Program-made: the position numbers and the translations under genes
Notes under the pieces: model-generated
The model's input: only the letters and a program-made list of their open reading frames with translations
The model's database searches: none
Told to the model about the DNA's origin: nothing
In this document: positions 26,701 to 38,468 of the stretch, piece by piece
How the letters are laid out: the number at the start of each line of letters is the position of its first letter
Position numbering within the stretch: the stretch's first letter is position 1
DNA from: Brugia malayi
Taxonomy: Eukaryota; Nematoda; Chromadorea; Rhabditida; Onchocercidae
Length of the DNA stretch: 64,000 nt
NCBI RefSeq assembly: GCF_000002995.4
Contig: NW_025062479.1
Coordinates: 19,650,721 to 19,714,720, forward strand
Direction of reading: 5' to 3'

Positions 26701-29627
26701 AGGTATACGATAATGCTTCGATCACAGAAACCACAAACCAGCTACGTATAGTATTTTAAAATACTTTAACAAAGAACGCTCACACATATGCGCAACACAA
26801 AAACAATGTAACATGGATGAAGCATTTTCATACTAATACCCCAGCACAAACCTAACGAAACTATGAGAAATTTAGCGAACATTGTTCGAACTCGAAGTTT
26901 TAAGTTGGCTTGCTAAATTTCTATTTGGTATCGGTAGGTAGCGATGTTTCTGTCTGTATAATTAAAATTTGTATTTTATGAAAATTAGCATGTGCAAATA
27001 CATTACAAAAAATAGTGTGACCTGACCACTAATAATAAAAGAGAAAGATTTTTAAAAATCTTTATTGTCTGTAAGCAATAGTGTTTTTTGATACGGTTGT
27101 ATTCATATCTCAGATAACTGCATAACATCTAACTATACAAACAGTCTTTCCTTCACAAATCATAATTTGCATAAAATGTCTTTTCAAAGCGTTTTTTATT
27201 AAACATAAAATTCACTTTTGAAACTTCGAGAAATGTCATTAATTTTTGGACAGCAAATTGATTAATATAAGCCCAAGAACCTACAAATTCAAATTGGAGC
27301 ATGTAAAACACATTTCTTGACTAGTGTTAATTCTACTTTTCCAATGAAGTTCATTTCTAAACTTTAGACTTTTTCTTTCTTGTGGTTCTCATTACTACGA
27401 GAAAAAGTTATTTACTTATATAATTGTCATCATTGTCAACGTCCACAAACAAAAAAAAAAAAAAAAAAAATGATTTAAACATTGAGTTGCTTTTCAAATT
27501 TAACAACATTTTTTAACCTTGGATTTTGAAATCAGTTAGAAAAAAATTGAAATTTGCTTAGCATTCATTTTTTTAGCTTTTTTTTCTTGTTTCGAATAGC
27601 TATTGATTATGCAATTCATAAGACCAATCACGATTAAGCATTTTAAAAACTGTATTTTTGATGTTACACGTTTGTATTCCTATATTAAATCTAATTCTCC
27701 CACTTTTTTTTTTGAAAGTTTCCAGATTGATTGGCCAGATAATACCGGATCCAAATATACTTATCATTATATTATTCGTATTCGATGGATTTGTATCCTT
27801 TTTCTATTATATACTTACAGTAAATTTTGGTTAGAAATTTGGAATAAGTATAGATCGTAATTTCCACTAAACTCAAAATTCTTTTTTTTTTCAAGATGAT
27901 TTATAGATTTATGGGACTTTCATGTGAATCAAACGCCAAAATCAGTTGCTGAAATGACAATTCATCTTATTTCTTGGACATATTTTCATCCTAAAAATAA
28001 CTTTTACTTGATACTTTACACCAGACATGATCTTTTGTCGAGCAAATAACATCATTTCGACAATTATAAACTGAAAACAAAGTGAATAAAAAATTGGTGA
28101 AATAAAATACAAACTGAAATAAAAAAAAATTTATAATGCCTTATTATATTTATTATGCTCCCAAAATATCAATATTTAACAGCATTATAATGAATTATGT
28201 TCTTAATTACATCGTAATATATCAATAATATTAAGAGAGACTAGATTCTTTTAGATCTGAAAATTCATTCCTTAAATAGTAACTGTGTTAAATCTCATGG
28301 ACAAATGACTACATCGAAAAATAAAAATAAAATTCAAAAACGTGAAAGAATGAAAAATGAACAATAAATAAATAAATTAGAACTTCCCTTTTGCTTCCTC
28401 ATCTCTTATATAAATTCGATTTTCAATCGAAGAAAAGCAAAGATCGCTTGACTACAACTGACAAAAGTGAGAATCGTCTACGAACACTGTACAAACACAC
28501 AAAGACCTACCTATAATTCCCAAGGTCTATTTTAATTATTACGAAGCTAACAGATGAAAATCACAGGAATTATCTAACGTAACTCACTAAATTATGCTGG
28601 TGAATGAAATATAACAGAGAACACAAAAGCTGATTTGTAGAAGTTAATAATAATACCAGCACAGCTGAAAACAGGAAGTGCACATTTTTGAGCATGAGTC
28701 CACTTGTAAATATGAAAAGGCGAGGAATCATAAATTAAATATTTAATATATATTCAGCAGTGTTATCAATAATAAAATACTTCAATACTATCCAAAATGT
28801 AAGATCATTCATGGGAAAACATTTCGTGGGTCACAACAGAAGACAAGCATTCCAATGCTCAGAAATGAAAAATCAGCAAAAATAACATCAAAATTGTCTT
28901 TCATGGTTAGATCAGGCTATTAACGTGACTTCCTAACAGGTAGTAAGAGTCTTCTGATGCAAAAATAAAATATATTACAGTACAATAAAGTTAGGGTGAA
29001 TAATCATGTACAATAGCTGTATTCTCACTTCCAAAACAAAGTGTCATTTTCATCAGTTTTTGTTTGCTTTCAAATCGAATGAAAGCAAACAAAATTAAAA
29101 TAGGCAAATCTATCCTTTTGTCTGCAAAGAAAGTGGGAATGGACATTTCTTTCGGAATCAGTCAAGAATACCCTCCATGAGAATTAAATCATAATTTCGA
29201 AGCATTTACACAGGAATTGAGAAGACAAAAGTAATTCAAAGTTAAAAATGAATTTATATATCTCAATGAAAGCGAATTTCGTTAGATCACAACACTTCTA
29301 CTAATCGTTCAACGATGACATCGTTGAAACCTGCTGTTCAATTGGTGTCAAAGACCACTCCGAATAACACCGATGTCTTTCACTTAAAATTTGGCGCAAA
29401 AAATATCACTTCATGTGCAATATTTTGTATTGTAAAAAGAAACATGCAAAATGGCTCGAAAAAATTTTGCAAATGAATAAACTTCTAAGCAATGCTTCTG
29501 CACTCACTTACCACGCTATAAACTGCAAACTGCTACAACGCAAGTGATAATTTATGCAATGAAAAGGAACGGATGGACTAATTATTGCTTTTTTTAATAT
29601 TAATTTAACTGTGGCAAGAAAATAAGC
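23705..29627. other. Gene-poor intergenic DNA
   Basis: About 5.9 kb between the nuclear receptor start and the Rubicon-like 3' end. It has GAT/TAA-rich patches (23810-23890), long A runs (26359-26374, 27451-27470), and a somewhat more GC-rich part (28400-29600) that may include 3' untranslated sequence of the gene to its right. A plus-strand open frame at 27603-27860 is low-complexity and unsupported. A 15-bp-arm hairpin is at 29058-29094. Confidence 0.5.
29058..29094. repeat. Perfect 15-bp-arm hairpin
   Basis: Arms 29058-29072 and 29080-29094, loop of 7 nt. It lies about 530 bp past the stop of the Rubicon-like gene. Confidence 0.75.
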
Positions 29628-32600
29628 TTACAGATTTTGTCGAATTCGCAAACATTTAGGACATGGTTTTTCATCTTTTTGTCGTTTAATAGCACATCTC
29701 TTATGACTTAATGAACCGCATTCTTCACAACGATCCACATATGCAACTTGAAACGGGAAGAGTAAATCATTCTTTTCATCACAAAGTTCACAGACGAATG
29801 CTTGAGCACGGCAATGCTAAAATTATAAAAATTTGACTATAAAACAAATGACACGAAAAAGAACAGTGGACATTAAGATATAGTTAACCTCGCATCCTTC
29901 AATGTGATATTGTCCATATTGTACAAGAGGAGCAATGGTTCGAAAAAGTTCTCCTTTCTGTACATTTTCTAAATCTTCCACCGAGTAGACATCTGCATCT
30001 GACAACATATAATTCGGTACTGTAGAAAATGTGGCATATAAGCTGAAAGAAGTCTTTTTTGAAGAGCAGTACATCCAATAGTTTTAGCTTCACTAAATAG
30101 CATAATCCTTACAGAAAAAACAACAGCAACAAAAAACGAACTGCAACTAAAACTAATCAAAATTCATTTGTAACTGCAAAAGACACTCAATATTTCGTAG
30201 AAAACCATAAAATCATTAAAGCTTTGACATTAACGCTTACTTTCCATATTTTGTAATTGTTTCTTTAGCAATATTACAAAGTCGTATGTAAGACCAAATA
30301 TGTACAAGCTTTATTCGTAATTCCCTAATTTTTTTCAATCGACGAATTCTGCTGTAAAAACGAGAATCAATCGCTGATACATTGATCACCGGTTGTCGAT
30401 GGTTATCTAATAAGAAACGATGTGCTATATCGGATACAGGATATTCTCTGAAAAATGCAATCTACTGTAAATAGAAGCAGCCCTTCGCATTCTAAGATTG
30501 CTCAAATGACAGCTTACACCTCAAAAAACTACACTGCTGAATATCTGAATCTATTAATTCCTTTGATTCCCGAATGATAACTAAACAAACATACTTAAAA
30601 TTCCACTGATATACAATGCGTGCTGGAATACGACTTCTTGCACCTTGATGGCAACGCTGACAAAATACTCTGCCGTAGTAATCACAATAACGCATTCGAC
30701 GACAGTATACTTTAGCAACTTTAATACCACACCCACCACAACGATATTGCTGTTGTTCAAGAAGCTTTCGCACACTGCAAGCTACCGAAAATGAATAAAT
30801 TTATAAATCAACAGAAACTCGAAGAAAAAATTAAACATTTTCTCAGATTCGGAAAATTCAAAAGCCGCTGTTGAAAACATGTAACCAACCCAGTCAAACT
30901 GTCCAAAAAATTTATTAAAACTAGCAAAACTGTACAATAAAATTAATCGGCAGATATTATCAATGACCCCACAAATAAGGCTAAATTCGTTTTGGTCTTA
31001 AGAATATAGTAAAGCATGTTCAATAGCAATAAAATACATTATTTATAGCCAATCAGTTCTTAATATAAAACCTCTGAAGCTCTGGATGAAGCTGAAAAAT
31101 CCACTGCTTTCTCGGAGGCGCCCAATTCTCCGAACCACGAAAAAAAATTGGTCGACCATCGTTACCTATTTCATCGAAAAATACCGCTATGTCATTAGGC
31201 ATTGGAAGAAGCTAAAAAAAGTAAAACTACCTTACAATTATACAAAGCATATATGCAGAGTAATATAAGAAAAAAGAGAAAAAGTACCCTTTGAGGTGCT
31301 TGTGCATAAGAAACAAGCCACTGTATATCGGCAGCTGAACGTGGTTTGTAAGCCGTTGAAAACTGCTTGAAAAGTGAAGATGCGACTGCTTCAGCAGAAT
31401 TTTCACAAATACTATCATCGTCAGCTTCACTGCTTCTACTGGACCTAATACATGGCATTCCGTGAGACAATCATTCAAAACTTCGCTTATCAAACTGGAA
31501 ATCGTTCTAGAAAAATATTTTATTTCATACCAACAAGAGATCCATATAATGAATACTGCTAGTTTTTCACTTACATTTTCTTATCCTCGCTGTATGGTAA
31601 ATCTTCAGCAGAAGCACAGAATACTGATGGACCAGCAATAATTTTTTCTTCAGTTTGTTCAGAAGAATCGTCAACAACCGAGTCCGAAGAAGATACTGCC
31701 AATGTAGGACATGAACATGTCTAAAAATCACAATTTTTCTTCCTGACTCTACCTCACGTTCAAGTACAACTGATAGTGAACTGAATGTAAAGTCTTAATA
31801 CGATTCAGTTTTCTTAGGCCATCATGTAACAATTGTCAACTTCACCAAGTTATACTTTTCAAGAGATATTGCTTCCAGCAGCTATACTTCATCCAGATAA
31901 CGCTCAGTACACTGCATATATAAATTTACCATATGGTTAAATTAAAAAAACTAGATAATTAGAGCTAATAATTTAACGTAAACAACCATAAAAGATTAGT
32001 CGAAGATGCTTCATTTAATTTTCACGAATACCAACATTTCTGGCTTGCGCAGTGAAATTCTGTTGATTTTCGACCATTGCACGCCATTGCATTTGTTCCA
32101 TAGCAGCAATAAGCACTTCACTCAGATATAAATGCATATTTTCCTAAAAAAATCTAAATACAGTTATTGTCGAAATTTCTAAGAGAATTGCAGAAAGGAA
32201 ACAGTTTCAAAGATTTTTCTTGGAATTAAATACGCTGCTATTTGTTACAAAGAAATCCACTGTTCACATGTGGCTTACAGTGCATAAGAATTAAAACAAG
32301 AAATAAATAAACATGGGGACTGAATGCCGATAAATGAGACATGTTTCTTTTTTATTACCACAGCAAGATTAAGGCCTCCCACATAAAGCGGAACAATAAT
32401 ATGTAAAAAATCACGCGTTCCAGATCCCTCGAAATCTCCAGATCTTGTTTTCGTGACTCAATGAGGAAACGCTTTGCATCACCCCAACTTCCTCCAACTC
32501 GACTATCACCCATTTCACTATCATTCAGAGGCAATTCCGATGCTTCTTCTGAACCCTGTATCACCAAAGTGCTTATCAAAAATCTACCTCGAAAAAGTAG

Positions 32601-33003
32601 AATTTTCAAAGACTCAGGTTTCATTTAAATGTATTAAAAATCATTACTTGAACTGGTTTTTCAATAATTTCCCTCAGTTGAAAAAAAAAAAAAGCCATTT
32701 CAAGTTTTTAACATATAAATATGAAAACATAACCTAAAATAAAAAATTACTTCTTCCAAAACTAAGACAAAAGATAACAGTTACAGAATGATGGAATTTG
32801 AGAAAGAAGGCAAAATTGTAAGCAAACAAACAAACCGGAAAATAATGTGACAGAATACTGGGATAACAAATGGGCTCGGAATGATGTCGCCGATGACTGC
32901 TGCCTTCCTTTTTCAAGTTTGAGATCTCTTTGGCAATCATGGCATATCTTGCACATTCACGATAAGTCACATCCATTGTATTATGTCGCTGGATTATACC
33001 CAT
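29628..33003 (-). CDS. Rubicon-family protein (RH domain, Rab7-effector type)
   Basis: Exons: 32836-33003, 32415-32555, 32036-32143, possible 24-bp microexon 31888-31911, 31575-31720, 31288-31444, 31072-31211, 30595-30774, 30241-30447, 29889-30042, 29628-29816; 537 residues with the microexon, 529 without. The C-terminal half is the Rubicon homology domain: RCGGCGIKV, RMRYCDYYGRVFCQRCH, RIPARIVYQWNFKEYPVS, STVPNYML, then CEHCRAQAFVCELC, LLFPF, CEECGSLSHKRC and CPKC, a set of zinc-binding Cys/His pairs. In known family members (Rubicon, Pacer, PLEKHM1, DEF8) this domain binds Rab7 and acts on late endosomes and autophagosomes; the RYCDYYGRVFC string is closest to Rubicon. The N-terminal half is acidic/Ser-rich and I see no RUN domain. 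The acceptor TTTCAG at 33011-33012 with the ATG 8 bases on suggests trans-splicing. The first three exons and the join at 31444 are less certain than the RH exons. Confidence 0.85.
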
Positions 33004-33704
33004 TTCGGTTCTGAAATTTTTGTCAATAACTTTAAAAAGTTGAATAATTTTGTGTGAGTCACATTTTTCTGCTTACCTCACAAAGAGAAAAGTCATATTT
33101 AACACGTACGTTACGTACGAAAGCATACTTCTCACCTGTGCACATCAATAGCGAATTTGATTCAATCGCATGCGTCTATTTTGCTAGCTGGTGTTCCTTC
33201 CTTTCTTTTTCATTGGAATTTTTATGTTATAAATTATTTGTGAACAATTTCTTTGTTACAGAGTTGTATAAGTTGTATATATGTACAAGAAATATTAAGT
33301 CGTCGAAAAATTAGTGAAAGTTCGTACGCTAACTTGATTTATCCATTTTTAAAGAGTGGGATTTTGTAAATTCTTTAATGTCATTAGTGTAAAATTTTTA
33401 ATGTCCTACTTAATCGTCTCTGCCAGTTTATCATATGACTCTCTCTCTCTCTCTCATTTGCTATCTGATGTGCTGTTATAATCATACATGCATTTTTTTG
33501 TCGCTTAACACCATACTTTTTCCTTACTGAAATTGTCACGTTTTTTTTACAGTGGTATTCCTTGTAAAACAAGGTATTCTGTTTTTTGTATGTCTTAGAC
33601 CTTTACCACAACAGCTAGGTCAGCCTTATGATGAAGCATAAAGACATTTTTGGATTTTCAATATTACGTGGTAGTAAGCTATAACAATTAATGTTCAGGT
33701 AGCT
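33004..33704. other. Divergent promoter region between Rubicon-like and AATF genes
   Basis: 701 bp separating two head-to-head genes. No long open frame. A (CT)7 run is at 33439-33452. Presumed to hold both promoters; no specific element recognised. Confidence 0.45.
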
Positions 33705-36700
33705 ATGGCGTCACTGGTGAAGCAGTTTATTGATTCGCTAGATGGACAAGTGGTTGAACTTCCTGATATTGAATTAGCCGATCTTACTGAAGGTATGTAC
33801 TTTCTGTGCGGTAGCAGAGTAAAAGGTCCTAGAAGTGTAGTGCGTCTAGGTAGATCAAATTTTATATATTGCATTATCCCCAGTGTTTTTGTTTTTTAGA
33901 TTCAGAGGCTACCTGGGCACAAAACAAAACAGAAAACGAGCAAACGGATCAGGTAATTTTTGATCATTTATTTCTTTCATCATTTATTTCTTCTTTTAAT
34001 TACTAGAAAAGACACCCAACAAAGAACCAGTGCCAATAGCATGCAATCCCAAAACTATAGCATCCAGAGAAACCTCAGACTGACTTCCAAACCTTAAAAG
34101 TGGATAGGAAGTTCATCGCCAATAAAAAAAGATTGGTAAACCATCAACAGCAACAAATCATCAACAAAAGTAGACATAGAAGATCTATCTTTTATAAAGA
34201 GAAATACCTAAAAAAGACAAAAAAAAGACGCAAACATTAAATAATTAAACAACATAAAACCAATAAAATTTATAACAGAACTCAAAGAAGGAAATTCTCT
34301 CAGCTATGTTAGCACCAATAAAAAAACAGGAAAACAAGTAGCAATCTTTAGTGAATCGTCGAAAGAAACACCATGCACATAAGGCAATCATAAACAAAAG
34401 CCACAAAAAAAAAAAAAAAAAAAACAGTCCCTAATCTTAAAGTATAATGAAAATGAGGCTACAATGTTATAAGTATCATGTAATACATCGAACCTAGCCG
34501 CTCTCAAAATTAAATTTTATGCGAATAATTTTGTGAATTTTATAAGTTTCTCGACCCAATGGAAGTATCTTTTATTGATGATCCTCTGTATATCGAATAC
34601 TCTATGCATTATGTTTGACGAGAAAAACATATACATCTGACATATTACAGTATATTGAAATGTGAAGTTTGACTAGTTTATTTGTTTACAAGATGTTAAT
34701 TAATTTGATTGTTAATTGTTATAGAAGAAATTTTTACTGATAATATGTTAAATCTAAAACACTTGATGTTTTTGTTAATGCCGTTAAGGGCGCTGTCATT
34801 GTGTTTACCTTTCTTAAGAATTAAGAATGTGTTTATCCTTCTGCTGAAAAGTATCTATGGGACCAATTCGAAAATGTGGAACCAAATACATTTAATTATT
34901 TGCTAGATTTTAATAGTAGGAATGACAAGAAACTCATAATGTTTCGGAATTTCATCAGTGGATGACCAATTTTCAGATAGAATTCTTGAAACGACGAATA
35001 ATTGCAACTCAAGAACTAGGAGATGAACGTTATGTAGGTCAGAAAGTATCATCGAAAAATGTTTTTACTGGTGGTAGAATATCCGATCTAGCACACATAA
35101 GATTTGATGCAAGCACTGGGGTCAGTGAAAATCCAGGTTAGTTATTTCATCTAATTTGAATTCTTTTGAATTAGTGGAAAATAAATTTGTTTTAGCTTAT
35201 TAGCTATAAATCGTTTGCTTAGCGATGAATGTCTGTAACAGATTTAATTAGTAATGAGTATTTGATTTGTCACAGTTATTTAGTTATGAAATTCTCTGAT
35301 TATTCTATCACTTGAACTTTGTAGTCAAATCTATTATTTCTTGCTTTGTTTAGTACATCAGTAAAGCTGGTCATATGCTCGTCATTTGCGTACTTATGAC
35401 TCGTCCTTTAAATTAATAATATTTGTGTAGGATATATTGCAATATTATCAGCTTGATCTTTTTGTAGATGTTTTCGTATAGATGATCTAGAAAGCATCTT
35501 TTATAGATGAGTTTCATACAGATAATCAAAAAAACGAGGAAGACAGCAGTGATAGTAATAGTATTGGCAATAGTACTGATCAAGAATCATTTTCTGCTAA
35601 CGATAATGTTGAAAGTGAAGGTATAAATTCGTAAGTATGAAGTTTAATAATGCATGAGACAACCGTAGAATTGAAAATACTCCGTTCAAAGTATTGTACC
35701 ATCCATTTAATCCAGAATTATCATTATTTATAATAGAAGTTTTCCTCTTACCTTTAAGGCAGTGCTAATGTGAAAAGGTTTATACTAAATTTTTTTATAT
35801 TAAATATATTATTATTATTAAATAAGTATAAGCGAAAGTTTAAGCATGATTTTTTAGAGAAAGAAGATTCTGAGCTTTCGCAGTCGAAGAATAAGAATGT
35901 TGTTGCCGACGGTGTGATAACGATCTCGAATGATACGCAACGTGGGAAAGGTATTTTTATTATTTTCATTTGGAGAGAAGTCCAATTATGTTATAAGTCA
36001 GCAGTTGTTACTTAATGATATAAACAATTATGACCAATGTTGCGACTAGAAAATTTATAGTTTATAACTTTGGTATTACTGGATAGAGTCTGTAAACTCG
36101 TAAACTCATGAACATTTTCCGTCTAAGTTCATTTTTTAAAGTTTTTATCCATTTAAGCGATTTTTTCTTTTTCGATTTGTTAACCAATTTAAAAATTTTT
36201 GATAATAATGACGCAGTGTGCGTTATTATTTTAGGACAGTAAAATCCGGACTCATACTGATACTCTTAAATAAAAATCTCTGGAAGCACAAGGATATTTA
36301 AGCTATTTGTTTTACTTCATATTCATTTTTGAAAGTACTTTCTCAATTATAGCTGAAAGTGTTCAAAAGCAATTGATGATTTGGGACCGATTGATGCAGT
36401 TGCATATCCTGTCACATGCAGCACTGCGAATATTCAATCAACTTCCAAGAGATCAACTTGCCAAAAAGTTGCTGCAGTCAGCAGATCTTGACACCAAAAA
36501 AAATTGCAGAATTAGTACAGTTTAATTCTTTTTTAGAAAATTCTTCATGGATTTTCTCGAACAAAAGTATCTGAGAAAGAAGGCTTCTGGAGTAGTTTCT
36601 TTTTTTTTGAAGAAACACAAACTAATTACTCACTTTCCAGTATTCAGTTTTCTTTTTCTTTTTTTTTTTTTTTGATTATTTTTTAGGATTTTCATGGCTT

Positions 36701-38468
36701 AATTTCTTTTTTAAGAAGTGCAAAAAAGACTTTTTGGAAAAATTATTTTTAGTGCAAAAGAATTTGGAACAACTGAATGAAATATTTACGACAATGGAAG
36801 ATAAACTGTTAAAATCAGCGAAACAGACGAAAGGCTTTTCTGACGACAATTGTGGAAAAAGTATGTTCTTTAGAATATTTATTTGAGATGCTTTTGATTT
36901 AGAAATTTCTCTCTTTTTTAATGGGTACATACTAATCTGTTTTCAGGAGTCGAAAATTCAGACGATGAAGAAATTGAGAGTTTGATCGACTGTAATGAAG
37001 AAGACGACAGTGCAATAGAATCTGATACTAAAGAGAGTGAGGGAGATTCTGATATATGCTTGTCAAATGCAAGGCAAGCTTCACCGAGTTTTGTAATATT
37101 GTCATTTCTATTTCCTGTTGGTAGACTTTTAAACTTTTAGTCATTAAAAAAGTAATACGAGAATCGAACTTCACTTGATATAAAGTTGGAAACAGCTGAA
37201 TAAATATTTCTTATAGCATCACACAAGATAACGAAACAGTGAATCGTGATCAGCAGATCTTAGGCAAAAGAAAGAAGCTGATGCCGAAAGAATTAACGAA
37301 GGAATACGAAAAACGTCATGAACGATTTGCAGCATTTCAGTGAGATTAACTTATTTCAGCAACGCTAATTCATAGGTTTTATCATTAATTTCTAATCATT
37401 TCAAAGTCACTGTTTAGATCATCCACATTATCAAAATGGGACGAACGAACAACGCTGAATGCTATCGGCATAATAAAAAACAGGAAGAAAGATTTCAGTG
37501 GTTTTGAATCTGTTGTGCTGAAGCAGATTGAACAGGTAAAATACTTTTTTTAAGGTGGGATGCACCTTTTTTTTTCGATTACTTTTGGAAGTGGTTTTTT
37601 TAAACCAGCTGATACATTCCAATCAATATGCATATTTCTTCTTGAGGCCGATTTTGGATATTAATCTTTTTTAGATAATGAATGAAAAACACCGATTATT
37701 ACGTAGAACTCAAATGAAGCGGCATGATGTTGATCGAATTGGAGGCGTTGAAGGCGTAAGTTTGCCAAATTTTAATTTTTTTTTTTGTCATCTATAAATA
37801 ATTTCTCTCGAGGCTTATTTAGACTTAATAATTGGTTCCAGAATGATTACGATGCAGAAATATTTGACGACGACGATTTTTACCAACAGCTACTAAAGGA
37901 ACTTATTGAGAGGAAGTCAGCTAATGTGGTTGATCCTGTAGAAATGAGCAGGTAAAAGATTCTTGGCAAAATTTAATAAAGCTATGTCACGTTTTGAGAT
38001 ATTTATATCATGTAATGGTTTCTATAACTTATTTAAATATACTGACTTTCAATTTTAATCAAGGAATTAATTCATCTGCTTTTTATATCGTCTTTTATCA
38101 CGTCCCTGTATACACAGTATTCTTTTTAAGCTTTCTTTGCTTTTTTAGTTCATCTTTTGGATCAGATTTCGCTACATGTACTATTTCATATAGAAATACT
38201 TAATTTTAGCAAAATTAACTTTACTGTTCTTCATATTGTAATTGGCACAACTGCTCATGTATTTCATTTAAGGCAGTGGTTAGAAGTACAGAAATTGCGA
38301 CAGAAACGGTCAAAAAGAAGAAAAGTCGATACGAAAGCGTCAAAGGGTCGTAAGATACGATATGTAGTAATCCCAAAACTGGTAAATTTCTTTCCATCGA
38401 TGGCTGAAAAGGCAACATGGAGTCATGAAAAAAGAAATCAGTTGTTTAAGTCTTTGTTTTCCTCATGA
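33705..38468 (+). CDS. AATF: AATF/Che-1 (Traube/Bfr2 family) nucleolar protein
   Basis: Thirteen exons: 33705-33792, 33900-33952, 34977-35136, 35507-35620, 35858-35950, 36353-36514, 36687-36860, 36947-37073, 37217-37339, 37418-37535, 37675-37755, 37842-37951, 38273-38468; 532 residues, phases consistent. Family members act in the nucleolus in early 18S/40S ribosome maturation and as RNA polymerase II cofactors. Seen: the N-terminal [10 protein letters not shown] block, acidic Ser/Asp-rich stretches, the AATF core ([22 protein letters not shown]), [29 protein letters not shown], the acidic [20 protein letters not shown] and the C-terminal TRAUB block ([24 protein letters not shown]). The start follows a TTCAG acceptor at 33697-33698, consistent with trans-splicing. 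Intron 8 (37074-37216) begins with GC (AG|GCAAGC). The start of exon 7 could instead be 36716. Intron 2 carries a foreign-looking A/C-rich segment. Confidence 0.93.
34005..34430. repeat. A/C-rich, T-poor insert with terminal poly-A inside AATF intron 2
   Basis: About 420 bp whose plus strand is rich in A and C and poor in T, unlike the flanks, ending in a run of about 20 A (34404-34424). A short readable frame near the start ([20 protein letters not shown]) soon meets stops. It looks like an inserted and decayed poly-adenylated sequence; no known element recognised and no flanking duplication seen. Confidence 0.4.

Noticed and set aside
27603..27860. Plus-strand open frame of 85 codons
   Set aside because: Biased toward Ile/Tyr/Phe as expected of AT-rich noise; no supporting exon.
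31445..31493. Upstream extension of the Rubicon-like exon from the stronger TTTTTCTAG acceptor
   Set aside because: It forces the downstream exon into a frame without family similarity; only the acceptor at 31445-31446 keeps phase.
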